Shown: piece by piece, positions 1 to 7,575 of the stretch | Layout of the letters: each line of letters begins with the position of its first letter | How positions within the stretch are numbered: the stretch's first letter is position 1 | Made by a program: the position numbers and the translations under genes | The notes under the pieces: model-generated | What the model was told of the DNA's origin: nothing | The model's input: the letters and a program-made list of their open reading frames with translations, nothing else | Databases searched by the model: none | DNA from: Saprospiraceae bacterium | Lineage (GTDB): Bacteria > Bacteroidota > Bacteroidia > Chitinophagales > Saprospiraceae | Length of the DNA: 32,933 bases | NCBI GenBank assembly: GCA_021298335.1 | Contig: JAJTEZ010000018.1 | Coordinates: 1 to 32,933, forward strand | Reading direction: 5' to 3'

Positions 1-2
1 AT

Positions 3-818
3 TTTACTCCCAAAGTTTCAAAGAAAGAGCCAGATTTCAGGCGATGGATTATTGTACACCGCATGCCGTTCTGGATTTATATTCGAATTCCCAGACCATA
101 TAAAGAAATTTTAAGCGAAATCATACTGTACCTAAAAAAGGAGCATGATCTTGAATACCATCTTTTTGTAACCTGTCCTCCCGAATCAGAATTTGAGGTG
201 CGCCAGATCCTGTCCTCACAAATGCTGCCGCACACTGTATACGTGTATGAAAACAAAGGGAGAGATGTACTCCCTTTTCTAAAAATACTGCCTGACATAC
301 AGAGGCAAGGATTTGAATACATTTTAAAAATTCATACAAAAAAATCAAGTCACCACATCAATAATGCAGGGTGGAAAAAAGATATATTTGAAAAGTTGTT
401 GGCGCCGGGAAGTATAGTAAAATACACTTCATTACTACACACTATTCCGGAAATAGGAATGATAGGGCCCGAAGGACATATTTTACCCATGGCAATGTAT
501 TACAGCAACAATGCTGAGAAGGTATCGGTTTTATGCCGTAAAATGGGGCTTTCCAGTGAGGACTTTCCTAAACTGCATTTCATTGCCGGAACGATGTTTT
601 ATGCAAAAATGGAAGCATTGCAGCCTATCCTGGATATAAAGTTACAGGAAGAAGAATTTGACATTGAAGATGCACAGGTAGATGGCACCATGGCTCATGC
701 GATAGAACGTGCATTTGGTGCCTCTTGCCTGAAACAGGATTTATGGCTTGTAGATACGCAAAGTTCATCACAGTTAATTCATAGTAAATCTGTTATGAAT
801 TATAAATTTTCAATATAA
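3..818 (+). CDS. RgpF-like rhamnan synthesis protein, 5' partial
   Basis: The frame is open from the window edge (first full codon at base 3) to the stop at 816-818, so the gene probably begins upstream; the ATG at 63 is only the first internal ATG. The protein matches the C-terminal half of the rhamnan synthesis F (RgpF) family, found in O-antigen and cell-wall polysaccharide loci and thought to act in glycan side-chain assembly in the cytoplasm. Counting from the ATG at 63, family motifs are NKGRDVLPFL (about 64-73), KIHTKKS (89-95), AGTMFYAK (about 175-182) and DGTMAHAIERAFG near residue 210-222. No signal peptide or membrane segment is seen. The family call is fairly secure; the exact reaction is not known from the sequence. 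It probably belongs to the same glycan locus as the downstream genes, although 237 bases separate it from the next start. Confidence 0.75.
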   Translation, partial: FTPKVSKKEPDFRRWIIVHRMPFWIYIRIPRPYKEILSEIILYLKKEHDLEYHLFVTCPPESEFEVRQILSSQMLPHTVYVYENKGRDVLPFLKILPDIQRQGFEYILKIHTKKSSHHINNAGWKKDIFEKLLAPGSIVKYTSLLHTIPEIGMIGPEGHILPMAMYYSNNAEKVSVLCRKMGLSSEDFPKLHFIAGTMFYAKMEALQPILDIKLQEEEFDIEDAQVDGTMAHAIERAFGASCLKQDLWLVDTQSSSQLIHSKSVMNYKFSI

Positions 819-1055
819 AAAAATTCAATTACTTAACAGACAATCATGATCAAATTACGTTTTCAAAAGAATTTTTAGAATCATGAAAGAGTTTATTCAT
901 AAAAAATTGAGAATAGCAGTAACAATTTAACATAAATCTTGTTAGAATGCATATTTTTAAAAATCCAGAGCAGGTACTTTTTCAGTCAAGGCGAACAAAA
1001 CATCTGTTTCCAGGAAAAAAATAAAATTTTACTTTTCAAAAAAACGCATTTTTGC
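819..1055. other. AT-rich intergenic region upstream of the HMG-synthase-like gene
   Basis: No coding region is supported here. The stretch is strongly AT-rich and holds a 12-base perfect palindrome, ATTTTTAAAAAT, at 953-964. The frame of the downstream gene stays open back to a TTG at 939, but that extension encodes a low-complexity peptide with no family resemblance, so it is treated as leader. No convincing TAnnTTTG promoter box was found. The promoter for the downstream gene presumably lies here but cannot be placed. Confidence 0.4.
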
Positions 1056-2405
1056 ATGACAGCAGGTATTGACAGCATCAGTTTTTCGATTCCCCGACTT
1101 TTCTTGCCAATACCCGAGCTGGCAACCCACAGAAACATAGATCCTGACAAACTGACCAAAGGGTTGGGTCTGCAGCGAATGAGCTTTCCTGACGTACATC
1201 AGGATGTGGTTACGATGGCTTCGAATGCTGTATGGAAGCTTTTGCAGCAAGAGGATCTGACACCTTCAAACGTAGACCGCATTTATGTGGGCACTGAAAG
1301 TGGCGTGGATAGTTCGAAGCCGGTCGCCTCCTATGTCATTTCCAATCTGGAAATGGTCTATGGTGAGGGAAGTTTCCGATATTGTGATGTTGTGGATATG
1401 ACTTTCGCCTGTATCGGCGCCATGGATGCACTGCATAACTGCCTTGATTTTATCCGGTTGAATCCCGGCAAGAAGGCTATCGTTATTGCGACGGATCTGG
1501 CCAAATACGATCTTGGTTCCTCAGGTGAGTACACTCAGGGCGCGGGGGCCATTGCCATGCTGATTACTTCCCGGCCGAGAATCATGTCATTTTCAAATAT
1601 ATTTGGTGTTTCGTCGGAAGGTGTGTTTGACTTCTTTAAACCCCGCCGTTACATATCAAAAGCATCACTTGGACTTTCCGGCAATCCTGAATGGAATGGC
1701 GTGCTGGAAGCGGGGATAACTCTCTATAAGGAACAACCTGTATTTGAAGGCCAGTACTCCAATGAGTGTTATATTAATCGCGTCAGTGATGCCTACTCTC
1801 ATTTCAAACGGCAGGCCGGAACAGAAGAGAAAGTATATGAAAGCTGGGCATGCATCCTGATGCATCTCCCTTACTGCTACCAGGGAAGGCGAACCTTTAT
1901 CGATATTTTTGCTGCCGAAAATCCAGAATTGCTGGAAGCCCAGGCAGGTGAAAACCCAAAAGAAAAAATGAAGGCCCTGGCGAAATCGCCGGAGTACCTA
2001 AGTCTTGTGAAAGAAAAACTGGCTCCGGCCGAGGTGGCCTCAGGAAATGTGGGAAATATCTATACCGGCTCAATGTTTCTTGGAATGCTTTCCACATTAT
2101 GCGCTCACTCCCGAGAAAATACACCTCTGGCAGGCAAAAAAGTAGGCCTGATAGGCTATGGCAGCGGATCGAAATCAAAAGTCATGGAGGCAGAGATCAG
2201 CAATTCATGGCAGGAGCAGATGCAGGGAGTCAGACTGTTTGAAACACTGGAGGAGGCCACACCTATCTCTTTTTCTCTTTATGAAAGTCTTCATAAGGCT
2301 GAAAAAGAGCATTCAGTGATTGCACCCAACCATGAATTTTACCTTCAGGGGATTGAAAAGGAGAATCCTGCCCTTCTCGGAGCAAGATACTACGGCTGGG
2401 TATAA
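1056..2405 (+). CDS. hydroxymethylglutaryl-CoA synthase-like enzyme
   Basis: Thiolase-fold condensing enzyme of the HMG-CoA synthase family (known reaction: acetyl-CoA + acetoacetyl-CoA to HMG-CoA). From the ATG at 1056 it is 449 residues. All three catalytic residues are placed as expected: Glu81 in GTESGVDSSKP, nucleophile Cys119 in DMTFACIGAMDAL, and His270 in CILMHLPYC. The C-terminal GSGSKSKV segment is also family-typical. The ATG at 1056 is preferred to a TTG at 939 because homology begins at residue 4. No other mevalonate-pathway gene lies nearby. It heads a cassette with a carrier-protein didomain, a BKACE enzyme and an aldolase, so a role in making a branched acyl substituent, like the HMG synthases of polyketide beta-branching, is more likely than isoprenoid supply (inference). 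A plain mevalonate-pathway MvaS cannot be excluded. Confidence 0.85.
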   Translation: MTAGIDSISFSIPRLFLPIPELATHRNIDPDKLTKGLGLQRMSFPDVHQDVVTMASNAVWKLLQQEDLTPSNVDRIYVGTESGVDSSKPVASYVISNLEMVYGEGSFRYCDVVDMTFACIGAMDALHNCLDFIRLNPGKKAIVIATDLAKYDLGSSGEYTQGAGAIAMLITSRPRIMSFSNIFGVSSEGVFDFFKPRRYISKASLGLSGNPEWNGVLEAGITLYKEQPVFEGQYSNECYINRVSDAYSHFKRQAGTEEKVYESWACILMHLPYCYQGRRTFIDIFAAENPELLEAQAGENPKEKMKALAKSPEYLSLVKEKLAPAEVASGNVGNIYTGSMFLGMLSTLCAHSRENTPLAGKKVGLIGYGSGSKSKVMEAEISNSWQEQMQGVRLFETLEEATPISFSLYESLHKAEKEHSVIAPNHEFYLQGIEKENPALLGARYYGWV

Positions 2406-2425
2406 GCCACTCCGATTTTCTCACA

Positions 2426-2494
2426 GGCGAGTCATCTTCCGCACTCTCTGACTTGCCAACCCGCTATCGCAAGGATGTCTGTTAAGTCATCCTT
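2426..2494 (+). terminator. two stem-loops after the HMG-synthase gene, possible terminator
   Basis: Two inverted repeats follow the stop codon. The first pairs GGCGAGTCA (2426-2434) with TGACTTGCC (2449-2457), 9 pairs including one G-U, with a 14-base loop. The second pairs AAGGATG (2471-2477) with CATCCTT (2488-2494), 7 perfect pairs, with a 10-base loop, followed by the moderately T-rich ACTTTCTT. Neither has a clean U-tract, so intrinsic termination is possible but not shown. Their place between one gene and a candidate promoter at 2545 fits an operon boundary. Confidence 0.35.
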
Positions 2495-2544
2495 ACTTTC
2501 TTATGATTTGACAATCTGAAGAAATCGTTTTCACATTTTGGAAC

Positions 2545-2552
2545 TATTTTTG
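2545..2552 (+). promoter_or_regulatory. candidate Bacteroidota -7 promoter box (TATTTTTG)
   Basis: TATTTTTG matches the Bacteroidota -7 consensus TAnnTTTG exactly. The expected -33 TTTG about 19-21 bases upstream is only weakly represented (a TTTT run at 2528-2531); a clean TTTG at 2507-2510 is too far away. A start here would give a leader of about 140 bases before the ATP-grasp gene, containing the hairpin at 2592-2634. Such boxes also occur by chance in AT-rich spacers. Confidence 0.35.
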
Positions 2553-2591
2553 CATCCCTTAGGTTGGGTTTTGCAATGCACGACAACAAGT

Positions 2592-2634
2592 GTAGGTTTG
2601 CCAGAGCATTAAAATCATGCTTTTGCAGACCTAT
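2592..2634 (+). other. long imperfect hairpin in the leader of the ATP-grasp gene
   Basis: The arms TAGGTTTGCCAGAGCAT (2593-2609) and ATGCTTTTGCAGACCTA (2617-2633) pair over 17 positions with two G-U wobbles and one mismatch, around a 7-base AT-rich loop; an outer G-U pair extends it to 2592/2634. It is followed by GGGGGCGAAGCC, which can form a small second hairpin. The structure lies between a candidate promoter box and the start of the next gene. It matches no riboswitch class known to me. It could be a cis-acting RNA, a small RNA, or a palindromic repeat unit. Confidence 0.45.
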
Positions 2635-2702
2635 CGGGGGCGAAGCCATGAACAATAATTACTATTTACATCATATTAAAGCCTTTACACATTAAAAAAA
2701 TA

Positions 2703-3887
2703 TTGCTTTTAGGAGGCTCTTATGGTCAGATGCCCGCGATTGAAGAGGCCAAAAGAAGAGGTTATTACACGATTTTGTGCGACTACCTACCAGACAACCC
2801 CGGACAGTACCTGGTGGACCTATATATTCCGGCCAGCACCACCGATGTCGTCGCGATACTTGATATTGCCAGGCAGCATGACATAGATGCCATTCTGGGT
2901 TATGCGAGTGACCCGGCCACATACACCTGCGCCGTCGTAAGTGAAGCACTTGACTTGCCGGGCAACCCACCCTCTTCGATTGCACAGCTCACAGACAAAG
3001 GGCTCTTTCGTGCTGCCCAGCAACAGGCAGGACTTCCCACACCCGAATTCCGGATATTGACGGGCAATGATGTAGCCACAGGGCAAATACCAGACCTGGC
3101 ATTCCCGTATATCATCAAACCTGTGGATTCTTCTGATACAAAAGGAGTGTATAATGTAAGCAACGAAAAAGAATTTACAGATCTGGCGCAGGAAGCTTTG
3201 CAATTCAGCCGCTCAAAGACTTTGATTGCGGAAACGATGATCGATGCCAATACTGTCAATTTGCATGGTGATGGCTTTGTCATCGATGGACAAATCGCCT
3301 TCATGGCACTGGGTAAGGTGATGTTTTATGCCGGAAGTACGAAGTTGAAACCCAGTGCAACGTGGTATCCGGGAGATATCGAAAAAAACTGGCTGCCGGA
3401 GGCAGAACGTCAGATCAACAAACTGCTGCAGGAGACGGGATTCCACGAGGGACCCATCAATATCGAAGCAAGGGCAGATGCCAGCGGAACCCTCTACCTG
3501 ATGGAAATAGGCCCCAGAAGCGGAGGTGGAATGACGCCCCAGACCATTGCTCATGCATACGGTTTTGATATGCTGGCGGCCACCTTTGATCTGCTGGAAA
3601 GAAAAAGAGTAGTGATTCAGACACACCCTGCCATCCATACCATGCTCATGACGATGCATGTCAACGACAGCGGCACAATCTCTTCCATCGTACGCGATCA
3701 GGACCTGGAACCTTTTTTAGTGGAGGCGCATTTGTCAGTGAAGGAAGGCGATTCTGTCAAAAGTTACGATCAGCCGGCATCATCACTGGGGGCCTATATA
3801 TACCAGTTTCCAGACGATACACTCCTAACAAAGAATAGAGACGATTTATATCATCGGATTATAGATCAGATCCAAATCGCTCAATAA
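2703..3887 (+). CDS. ATP-grasp domain ligase (carboxylate-amine/thiol ligase family)
   Basis: Cytosolic ATP-grasp enzyme of the PurK/PurT/carbamoyl-phosphate-synthase-like group, which activate a carboxylate as acyl-phosphate and join it to an amine or similar nucleophile. From the TTG at 2703 it has 394 residues: an N-terminal Rossmann-like pre-ATP-grasp domain (LLGGSYGQMPAIEEAKRRG, residues 2-20), an ATP-binding Lys139 in FPYIIKPVDSSDTKGV, and the metal-binding region INIEARA...LYLMEIGPRSGG (about 252-275). The start is unusual. The frame has no ATG or GTG start before the upstream TGA (2649-2651). The codons ATT AAA AAA ATA directly before the TTG would give the family-typical N-terminus (M)KKILLLGG, so a rare AUU start at 2691 is possible. 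It probably makes an amide bond in a glycan substituent or its precursor; the substrate is unknown. Confidence 0.8.
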   Translation: MLLGGSYGQMPAIEEAKRRGYYTILCDYLPDNPGQYLVDLYIPASTTDVVAILDIARQHDIDAILGYASDPATYTCAVVSEALDLPGNPPSSIAQLTDKGLFRAAQQQAGLPTPEFRILTGNDVATGQIPDLAFPYIIKPVDSSDTKGVYNVSNEKEFTDLAQEALQFSRSKTLIAETMIDANTVNLHGDGFVIDGQIAFMALGKVMFYAGSTKLKPSATWYPGDIEKNWLPEAERQINKLLQETGFHEGPINIEARADASGTLYLMEIGPRSGGGMTPQTIAHAYGFDMLAATFDLLERKRVVIQTHPAIHTMLMTMHVNDSGTISSIVRDQDLEPFLVEAHLSVKEGDSVKSYDQPASSLGAYIYQFPDDTLLTKNRDDLYHRIIDQIQIAQ

Positions 3888-3888
3888 G

Positions 3889-4074
3889 TTGAATTCCGGG
3901 AGTTTTCAAGATACAATAAAACAAAAAAAGATCGCATTTTTGGGTGCAGGTGTCAGTCAGCTGAAGGCAATTGAAATGGCAAAAAATGCCGGACTTCATT
4001 GCATCACCATCGATAACAGACCGGAAAATCACCAAACAAGCACATACTACCCAATAAATTGTCGTGTAATTTGA
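3889..4074 (+). pseudogene. remnant of a second ATP-grasp gene (N-terminal domain only)
   Basis: This 61-codon frame (TTG start, one base after the previous stop) encodes a recognisable pre-ATP-grasp Rossmann segment, IAFLGAGVSQLKAIEMAK (about residues 15-32), followed by HCITIDNRPENH, the same layout as the N-terminus of the upstream ATP-grasp protein. It then stops; the ATP-binding and catalytic parts, normally another 300 residues, are absent, and the 78 bases before the next gene show no continuation in any frame. The simplest reading is a gene truncated by deletion. It shows no close identity to the upstream gene, so it looks like a remnant of a distinct tandem ligase. A functional short peptide is unlikely but not excluded. 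Confidence 0.6.
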
Positions 4075-4152
4075 AAAATATAAAATTTCGCTTGCTCTTA
4101 CCTACTAAAGCCGGCAAAATGCACAGAAATTCGATTATTCCAATTTATACTT

Positions 4153-4824
4153 ATGGAACATAAGGTTCATGTATTAGGATTTTGCAAATTCAAAATCTGC
4201 ATGTTGTACGATATGCTGGTGGATACTTCTCATCCTCAGGTGCTTGAAGTCTATCTCAACATAGAACTTGATACCTCAATTGACTTTTACACCAAGGAGT
4301 TTCCGGTAATCATCCATTCACCTTTGAAATCACCCAATTTGAATGACAGTTTTGTTTTTGGCGTGAGCGGACCAAAGAATAAGCGAGCGCTATTTAGTTT
4401 CTTTTCTCAAAATGCGGGTATTAATAAAACGAACTACGCCAATGTTATTCATCCTTCCGCAGTGATTTTTCCATCTTCCCGAATTGATCACGGTGGTATT
4501 GTAGACTCACTTGTAAGTGTAAGTTATCAGTCTGATATTGGATTTGGTGTGGATATCAAACGAGGTGCTCAAATCGGACATCACAACCGGATTGGGGCCT
4601 TTTGTGATATTAATCCAGGCGCGATTCTTTGCGGTAACGTGACCCTTGGCGACCATTGCTACATTGGTGCAGGCAGTATCATCAAGGAAAGAGTAACCAT
4701 AGGTGAAAATACAATTATCGGTTTGGGGAGCGTCGTCACGAAAGACATTCCTGAAGGCGTAGTTGCCTACGGGAATCCTTGTAAAGTGGTCAAGGATAAT
4801 CCTTTTCTTGATCAATTACTCTAA
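4153..4824 (+). CDS. left-handed beta-helix acyltransferase (PglD/NeuD-like)
   Basis: A 223-residue hexapeptide-repeat acyltransferase. Residues 1 to about 95 form a divergent N-terminal domain in the place of the PglD/NeuD sugar-nucleotide-binding domain. Repeats with isoleucine or valine at every sixth position run from VIHPSAVI (about 100) to the C-terminus (VTLGDHCYIGAGSIIKE, VTIGENTIIGLGSVVTKD). IGHHNRIGAF carries the histidines expected for the general base. It ends with the family-typical GVVAYGNPCKVV. Known relatives transfer acetyl or other acyl groups from CoA or ACP to amino or hydroxyl groups of nucleotide sugars. It sits among acyl-CoA and carrier-protein enzymes, so an unusual acyl donor made by this cassette is plausible (inference). 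Confidence 0.8.
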   Translation: MEHKVHVLGFCKFKICMLYDMLVDTSHPQVLEVYLNIELDTSIDFYTKEFPVIIHSPLKSPNLNDSFVFGVSGPKNKRALFSFFSQNAGINKTNYANVIHPSAVIFPSSRIDHGGIVDSLVSVSYQSDIGFGVDIKRGAQIGHHNRIGAFCDINPGAILCGNVTLGDHCYIGAGSIIKERVTIGENTIIGLGSVVTKDIPEGVVAYGNPCKVVKDNPFLDQLL

Positions 4825-4845
4825 CCTTTGTAAAATAAAAATGTA

Positions 4846-5682
4846 GTGAAAACTATCATCAATTTCTGCCCTACCGGCATGGTACCTACAAAGGACATGA
4901 ACATACATGTGCCGGTCTCCGTACAGGAAATCATAGAGCAAACACACGCTGCCTGGGAAATCGGCATCACCATTGCCCATTTGCATGCGCGTCTTGAAGA
5001 TGGGTCGCCCACCTATTTGTCCTCTGTTTACCGCGATATTTTTGAAGGCGTTCGAAAACACTGCCCCGGGCTGATCGTCTGTGGCAGCAGCTCGGGTCGC
5101 AACTGGCCTGAATTTGAAAAGCGTTCGGAAGTGATCGAGCTGTTTCCCGACATGTGTTCCCTGACTCCTTCCTCCCTCAACTTTATGACGCAGGCCAGTG
5201 TGAATCCGCCTGATATGGTGCAGCAACTCGCGATGAAAATGAAGGATTATGGCGTGGTCCCTGAACTGGAAATCTTTGATTTGGGCATGATCAATTATGC
5301 GAAATACCTTATTTCAAAAGGAATGGTGGAAGGCCCGTTTTACTGGAATCTTCTCTTTGGCAATATCGCTGGATTACAGGCCAATCTTCATAGCATTTCG
5401 GCCGCGATATGTGAAATTCCGGCAGACCACCAGGTGGTACTTGCAGGACTTGGGCAGGAACAGCTTCCCGTCACTTCGCTGGCCATAGCCCTGGGATATG
5501 GAGTAAGAATTGGGCTGGAAGATAATTTGTGGTGGGATCAAAAGAAACGAGTTCAGGCCGATAATCTTTCACTGCTCAAAAGAATCCATCAATTGCTTGA
5601 GATTCATGAAAAAGATTGTATGTCTGGTGAGGAATTGGGTAGCATGGGGTATTACAACAAAAAACGGCCTACAGTTTCTTAA
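4846..5682 (+). CDS. beta-keto acid cleavage enzyme (BKACE, DUF849 family)
   Basis: A 278-residue TIM-barrel enzyme starting at GTG. Family features are the metal-binding HLHAR (His45, His47), FDLGMI (about 145-150) and the C-terminal RIGLEDN (Glu225, Asp226). The family, first described for 3-keto-5-aminohexanoate cleavage (Kce), condenses a beta-keto acid with acetyl-CoA in a retro-Claisen-type reaction, giving acetoacetate and a shortened acyl-CoA. The substrate cannot be read from the sequence. Acetoacetate, the usual product, is the free acid of the normal acceptor of HMG synthase, which is encoded at the head of this cassette, and an acid-activating A-PCP protein starts 3 bases downstream. 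This suggests metabolic linkage (inference). It follows the acyltransferase by 21 bases. Confidence 0.85.
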   Translation: MKTIINFCPTGMVPTKDMNIHVPVSVQEIIEQTHAAWEIGITIAHLHARLEDGSPTYLSSVYRDIFEGVRKHCPGLIVCGSSSGRNWPEFEKRSEVIELFPDMCSLTPSSLNFMTQASVNPPDMVQQLAMKMKDYGVVPELEIFDLGMINYAKYLISKGMVEGPFYWNLLFGNIAGLQANLHSISAAICEIPADHQVVLAGLGQEQLPVTSLAIALGYGVRIGLEDNLWWDQKKRVQADNLSLLKRIHQLLEIHEKDCMSGEELGSMGYYNKKRPTVS

Positions 5683-5684
5683 TC

Positions 5685-7529
5685 ATGCAGCGTGTTGATA
5701 CTGAAGGAAAAGCACTAGTCACATTGCCGAATTTATTTCTGCAATCTGTGCAACGCTATGGACCTAAAATTGCCATAGCAACAATTGATGGAGAAATTTC
5801 CTTTGAAGAGTTGAACCGAAATGCTGAAAAATGGGCATATCACCTGGCCCATTTGGCTCAAGCGAAGTGTCTGATTATACTCCAACCGGGACTCGAATAT
5901 TATACTGCCCTTGTTGCCTGTATGAAGGCAAATTGCCTGGCCATTCCCGTTGACGCAACACTCCCTCAAGCAAAAATCATGGAATTGATGACCGATGCCG
6001 GAGCAGGTATGTGCCTGTGCAGCGAATCTGTGGCATCAACCATCTCATTGCATATTCAGCAAAATTCAACCTACATTCTTACGCCGTCTGACTTAAACCA
6101 GGAAACAGAATCTAAGTGGATCAATGAAATACCAGCTGATGATTTTCTTCTTCACTGTCTATATACATCCGGATCTTCCGGCCGGCAAACAAGAGTGTAT
6201 TTCAGACAAAGTAGTATGGTACACGATGTCTTGACCTCCTGGGAAACGTACCGGATCAACAAAGAAAGCATCAACGCAAACCTGGGAGCGTATACATCAT
6301 CCTTACATATCAACGGATTGTGGAGATCACTCATTCAGGGGGGAACCTATATTTCAGGAAACGTAAAAAAAGAAGGATGGCCAGAGCTACAAAGCAGAAT
6401 TTACAATTACAATGCCACTGTTCTTCAGGGTCAGCCGGCACTTCTCAGGTCTTACCTGGCCCAGGCTGTACCCGAAAAGCACAATCACATCAGACACCTG
6501 GTACTCGGAGGTGAGGAGATCCGCCCAAGCCAACTGCAAGCCTTACTGTCTGCACTACCAGCCCTGGAATTACTTACGTACAATTACTCATGTACGGAAA
6601 CGATGCTGATCTGCAGCGTGACAAAACCGGCTGAGGTGTTTTTGGCATGGCAAAAAGTCCCAGCCGGTCTTCCGGGACCGGGTAAAACCATCCGGATTTA
6701 TTCCGAAAATGGCACACTCGCTACAGATGGTGAAGTGGGCGAGATCTTCGTGGAATCACCGTTTATAGCGGATACACTGGAAGGACCGGAGGCAGAACTG
6801 CGACTCAGGAAGAGCAAGGATGACCACTCCAGAACCTATGCTACAGGTGATCTGGGCCGCATAAATGAGGAAGGATTACTGGAGCATCTGGGTCGAAAAG
6901 ACCGCCAGATAAAAATCAACGGTGTTCGCATCGACCCTGTGTTGATTGAAAATGCATTGCTTTCGCTTCTGGATGCCAGCCAGGTACTGGTTATTCCCAT
7001 TCAGACGGAAGGTCATCAGCAAATTGCTGCGGCCATTTCGCCTTCCCTCAGTCTGGATACTCACTATCTGAACTCCAGCTTAGCAGAAAAACTTCCGTTG
7101 TCACACATTCCCGCCTTGTATATTTCAATGGATAACTTTCCCCTGACTGAAAGGGGAAAAACAGATGTGCATGCGATAAAAAATAGTTTACTGGAATCGC
7201 TCCGAAATCCTGACACGATTTCAGCTCAACCTTCAGAAAGGGGACCGACCTCTTTGCATCAAATTTGTTCCATCTGGTCTTCATTTCTTGAAAACAAGGC
7301 AATCAAAAGCGATATTCCACTGTTTCACCAGGGCGCAGATAGTTTGACAGCCATGCTTGGGCTACAAAAACTACAGAAAACATTTCACCTGGAGTTACCG
7401 CCTTCATTTATTGTGTCCTTCCCTACCCCCTTTGAACAGGCGAAAGAAATTGACAGGAAAATGCTAGAAAACATGCATAAACATGTCAAAGGTGCAAATG
7501 AGGATTTGGTAAAACGCCTGGGATTTTAA
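5685..7529 (+). CDS. adenylation-peptidyl carrier (A-PCP) didomain protein
   Basis: A 614-residue acid-activating and carrier protein. The adenylation domain shows the P-loop LYTSGSSGRQTRV (159-171), A5-like YNYSCTETM (299-307), YATGDLGR (385-392), hinge GRKDRQIKINGVRID (403-417) and catalytic Lys492 in TERGKTD. The C-terminal carrier domain has the phosphopantetheine motif HQGADSL with Ser553. There is no condensation, ketosynthase or thioesterase domain. In the A4 region the FDxS motif, whose Asp binds the alpha-amino group in amino-acid-activating domains, reads YTSS (203-206). The substrate may therefore lack an alpha-amino group, such as a hydroxy, keto or simple carboxylic acid (inference). 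The protein probably adenylates an acid and holds it as a thioester for the neighbouring enzymes or acyltransferases. A phosphopantetheinyl transferase must come from elsewhere. Confidence 0.85.
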   Translation: MQRVDTEGKALVTLPNLFLQSVQRYGPKIAIATIDGEISFEELNRNAEKWAYHLAHLAQAKCLIILQPGLEYYTALVACMKANCLAIPVDATLPQAKIMELMTDAGAGMCLCSESVASTISLHIQQNSTYILTPSDLNQETESKWINEIPADDFLLHCLYTSGSSGRQTRVYFRQSSMVHDVLTSWETYRINKESINANLGAYTSSLHINGLWRSLIQGGTYISGNVKKEGWPELQSRIYNYNATVLQGQPALLRSYLAQAVPEKHNHIRHLVLGGEEIRPSQLQALLSALPALELLTYNYSCTETMLICSVTKPAEVFLAWQKVPAGLPGPGKTIRIYSENGTLATDGEVGEIFVESPFIADTLEGPEAELRLRKSKDDHSRTYATGDLGRINEEGLLEHLGRKDRQIKINGVRIDPVLIENALLSLLDASQVLVIPIQTEGHQQIAAAISPSLSLDTHYLNSSLAEKLPLSHIPALYISMDNFPLTERGKTDVHAIKNSLLESLRNPDTISAQPSERGPTSLHQICSIWSSFLENKAIKSDIPLFHQGADSLTAMLGLQKLQKTFHLELPPSFIVSFPTPFEQAKEIDRKMLENMHKHVKGANEDLVKRLGF

Positions 7530-7575
7530 GCAAAAAAGCATAGTATAAGTAAAAATTATACATTCATAAATTTTT

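Noticed and set aside
777-800. Inverted repeat ATTCATA/TATGAAT at the end of the RgpF-like gene
   Set aside because: It lies inside the coding sequence, is only 7 bases per arm and AT-rich, and has no T-tract after it.
939-1055. N-terminal extension of the HMG-synthase-like protein from a TTG
   Set aside because: The added 39 residues are AT-driven low-complexity sequence, and family similarity starts right after the ATG at 1056.
2900-3659. Long minus-strand open frames (134 and 148 codons) opposite the ATP-grasp gene
   Set aside because: They lie wholly opposite a gene with clear family motifs and their translations show no recognisable domain.
4816-5226. Minus-strand frame of 136 codons opposite the BKACE gene
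   Set aside because: The opposite strand encodes a complete BKACE with all metal-binding motifs; the minus frame has no recognisable features.
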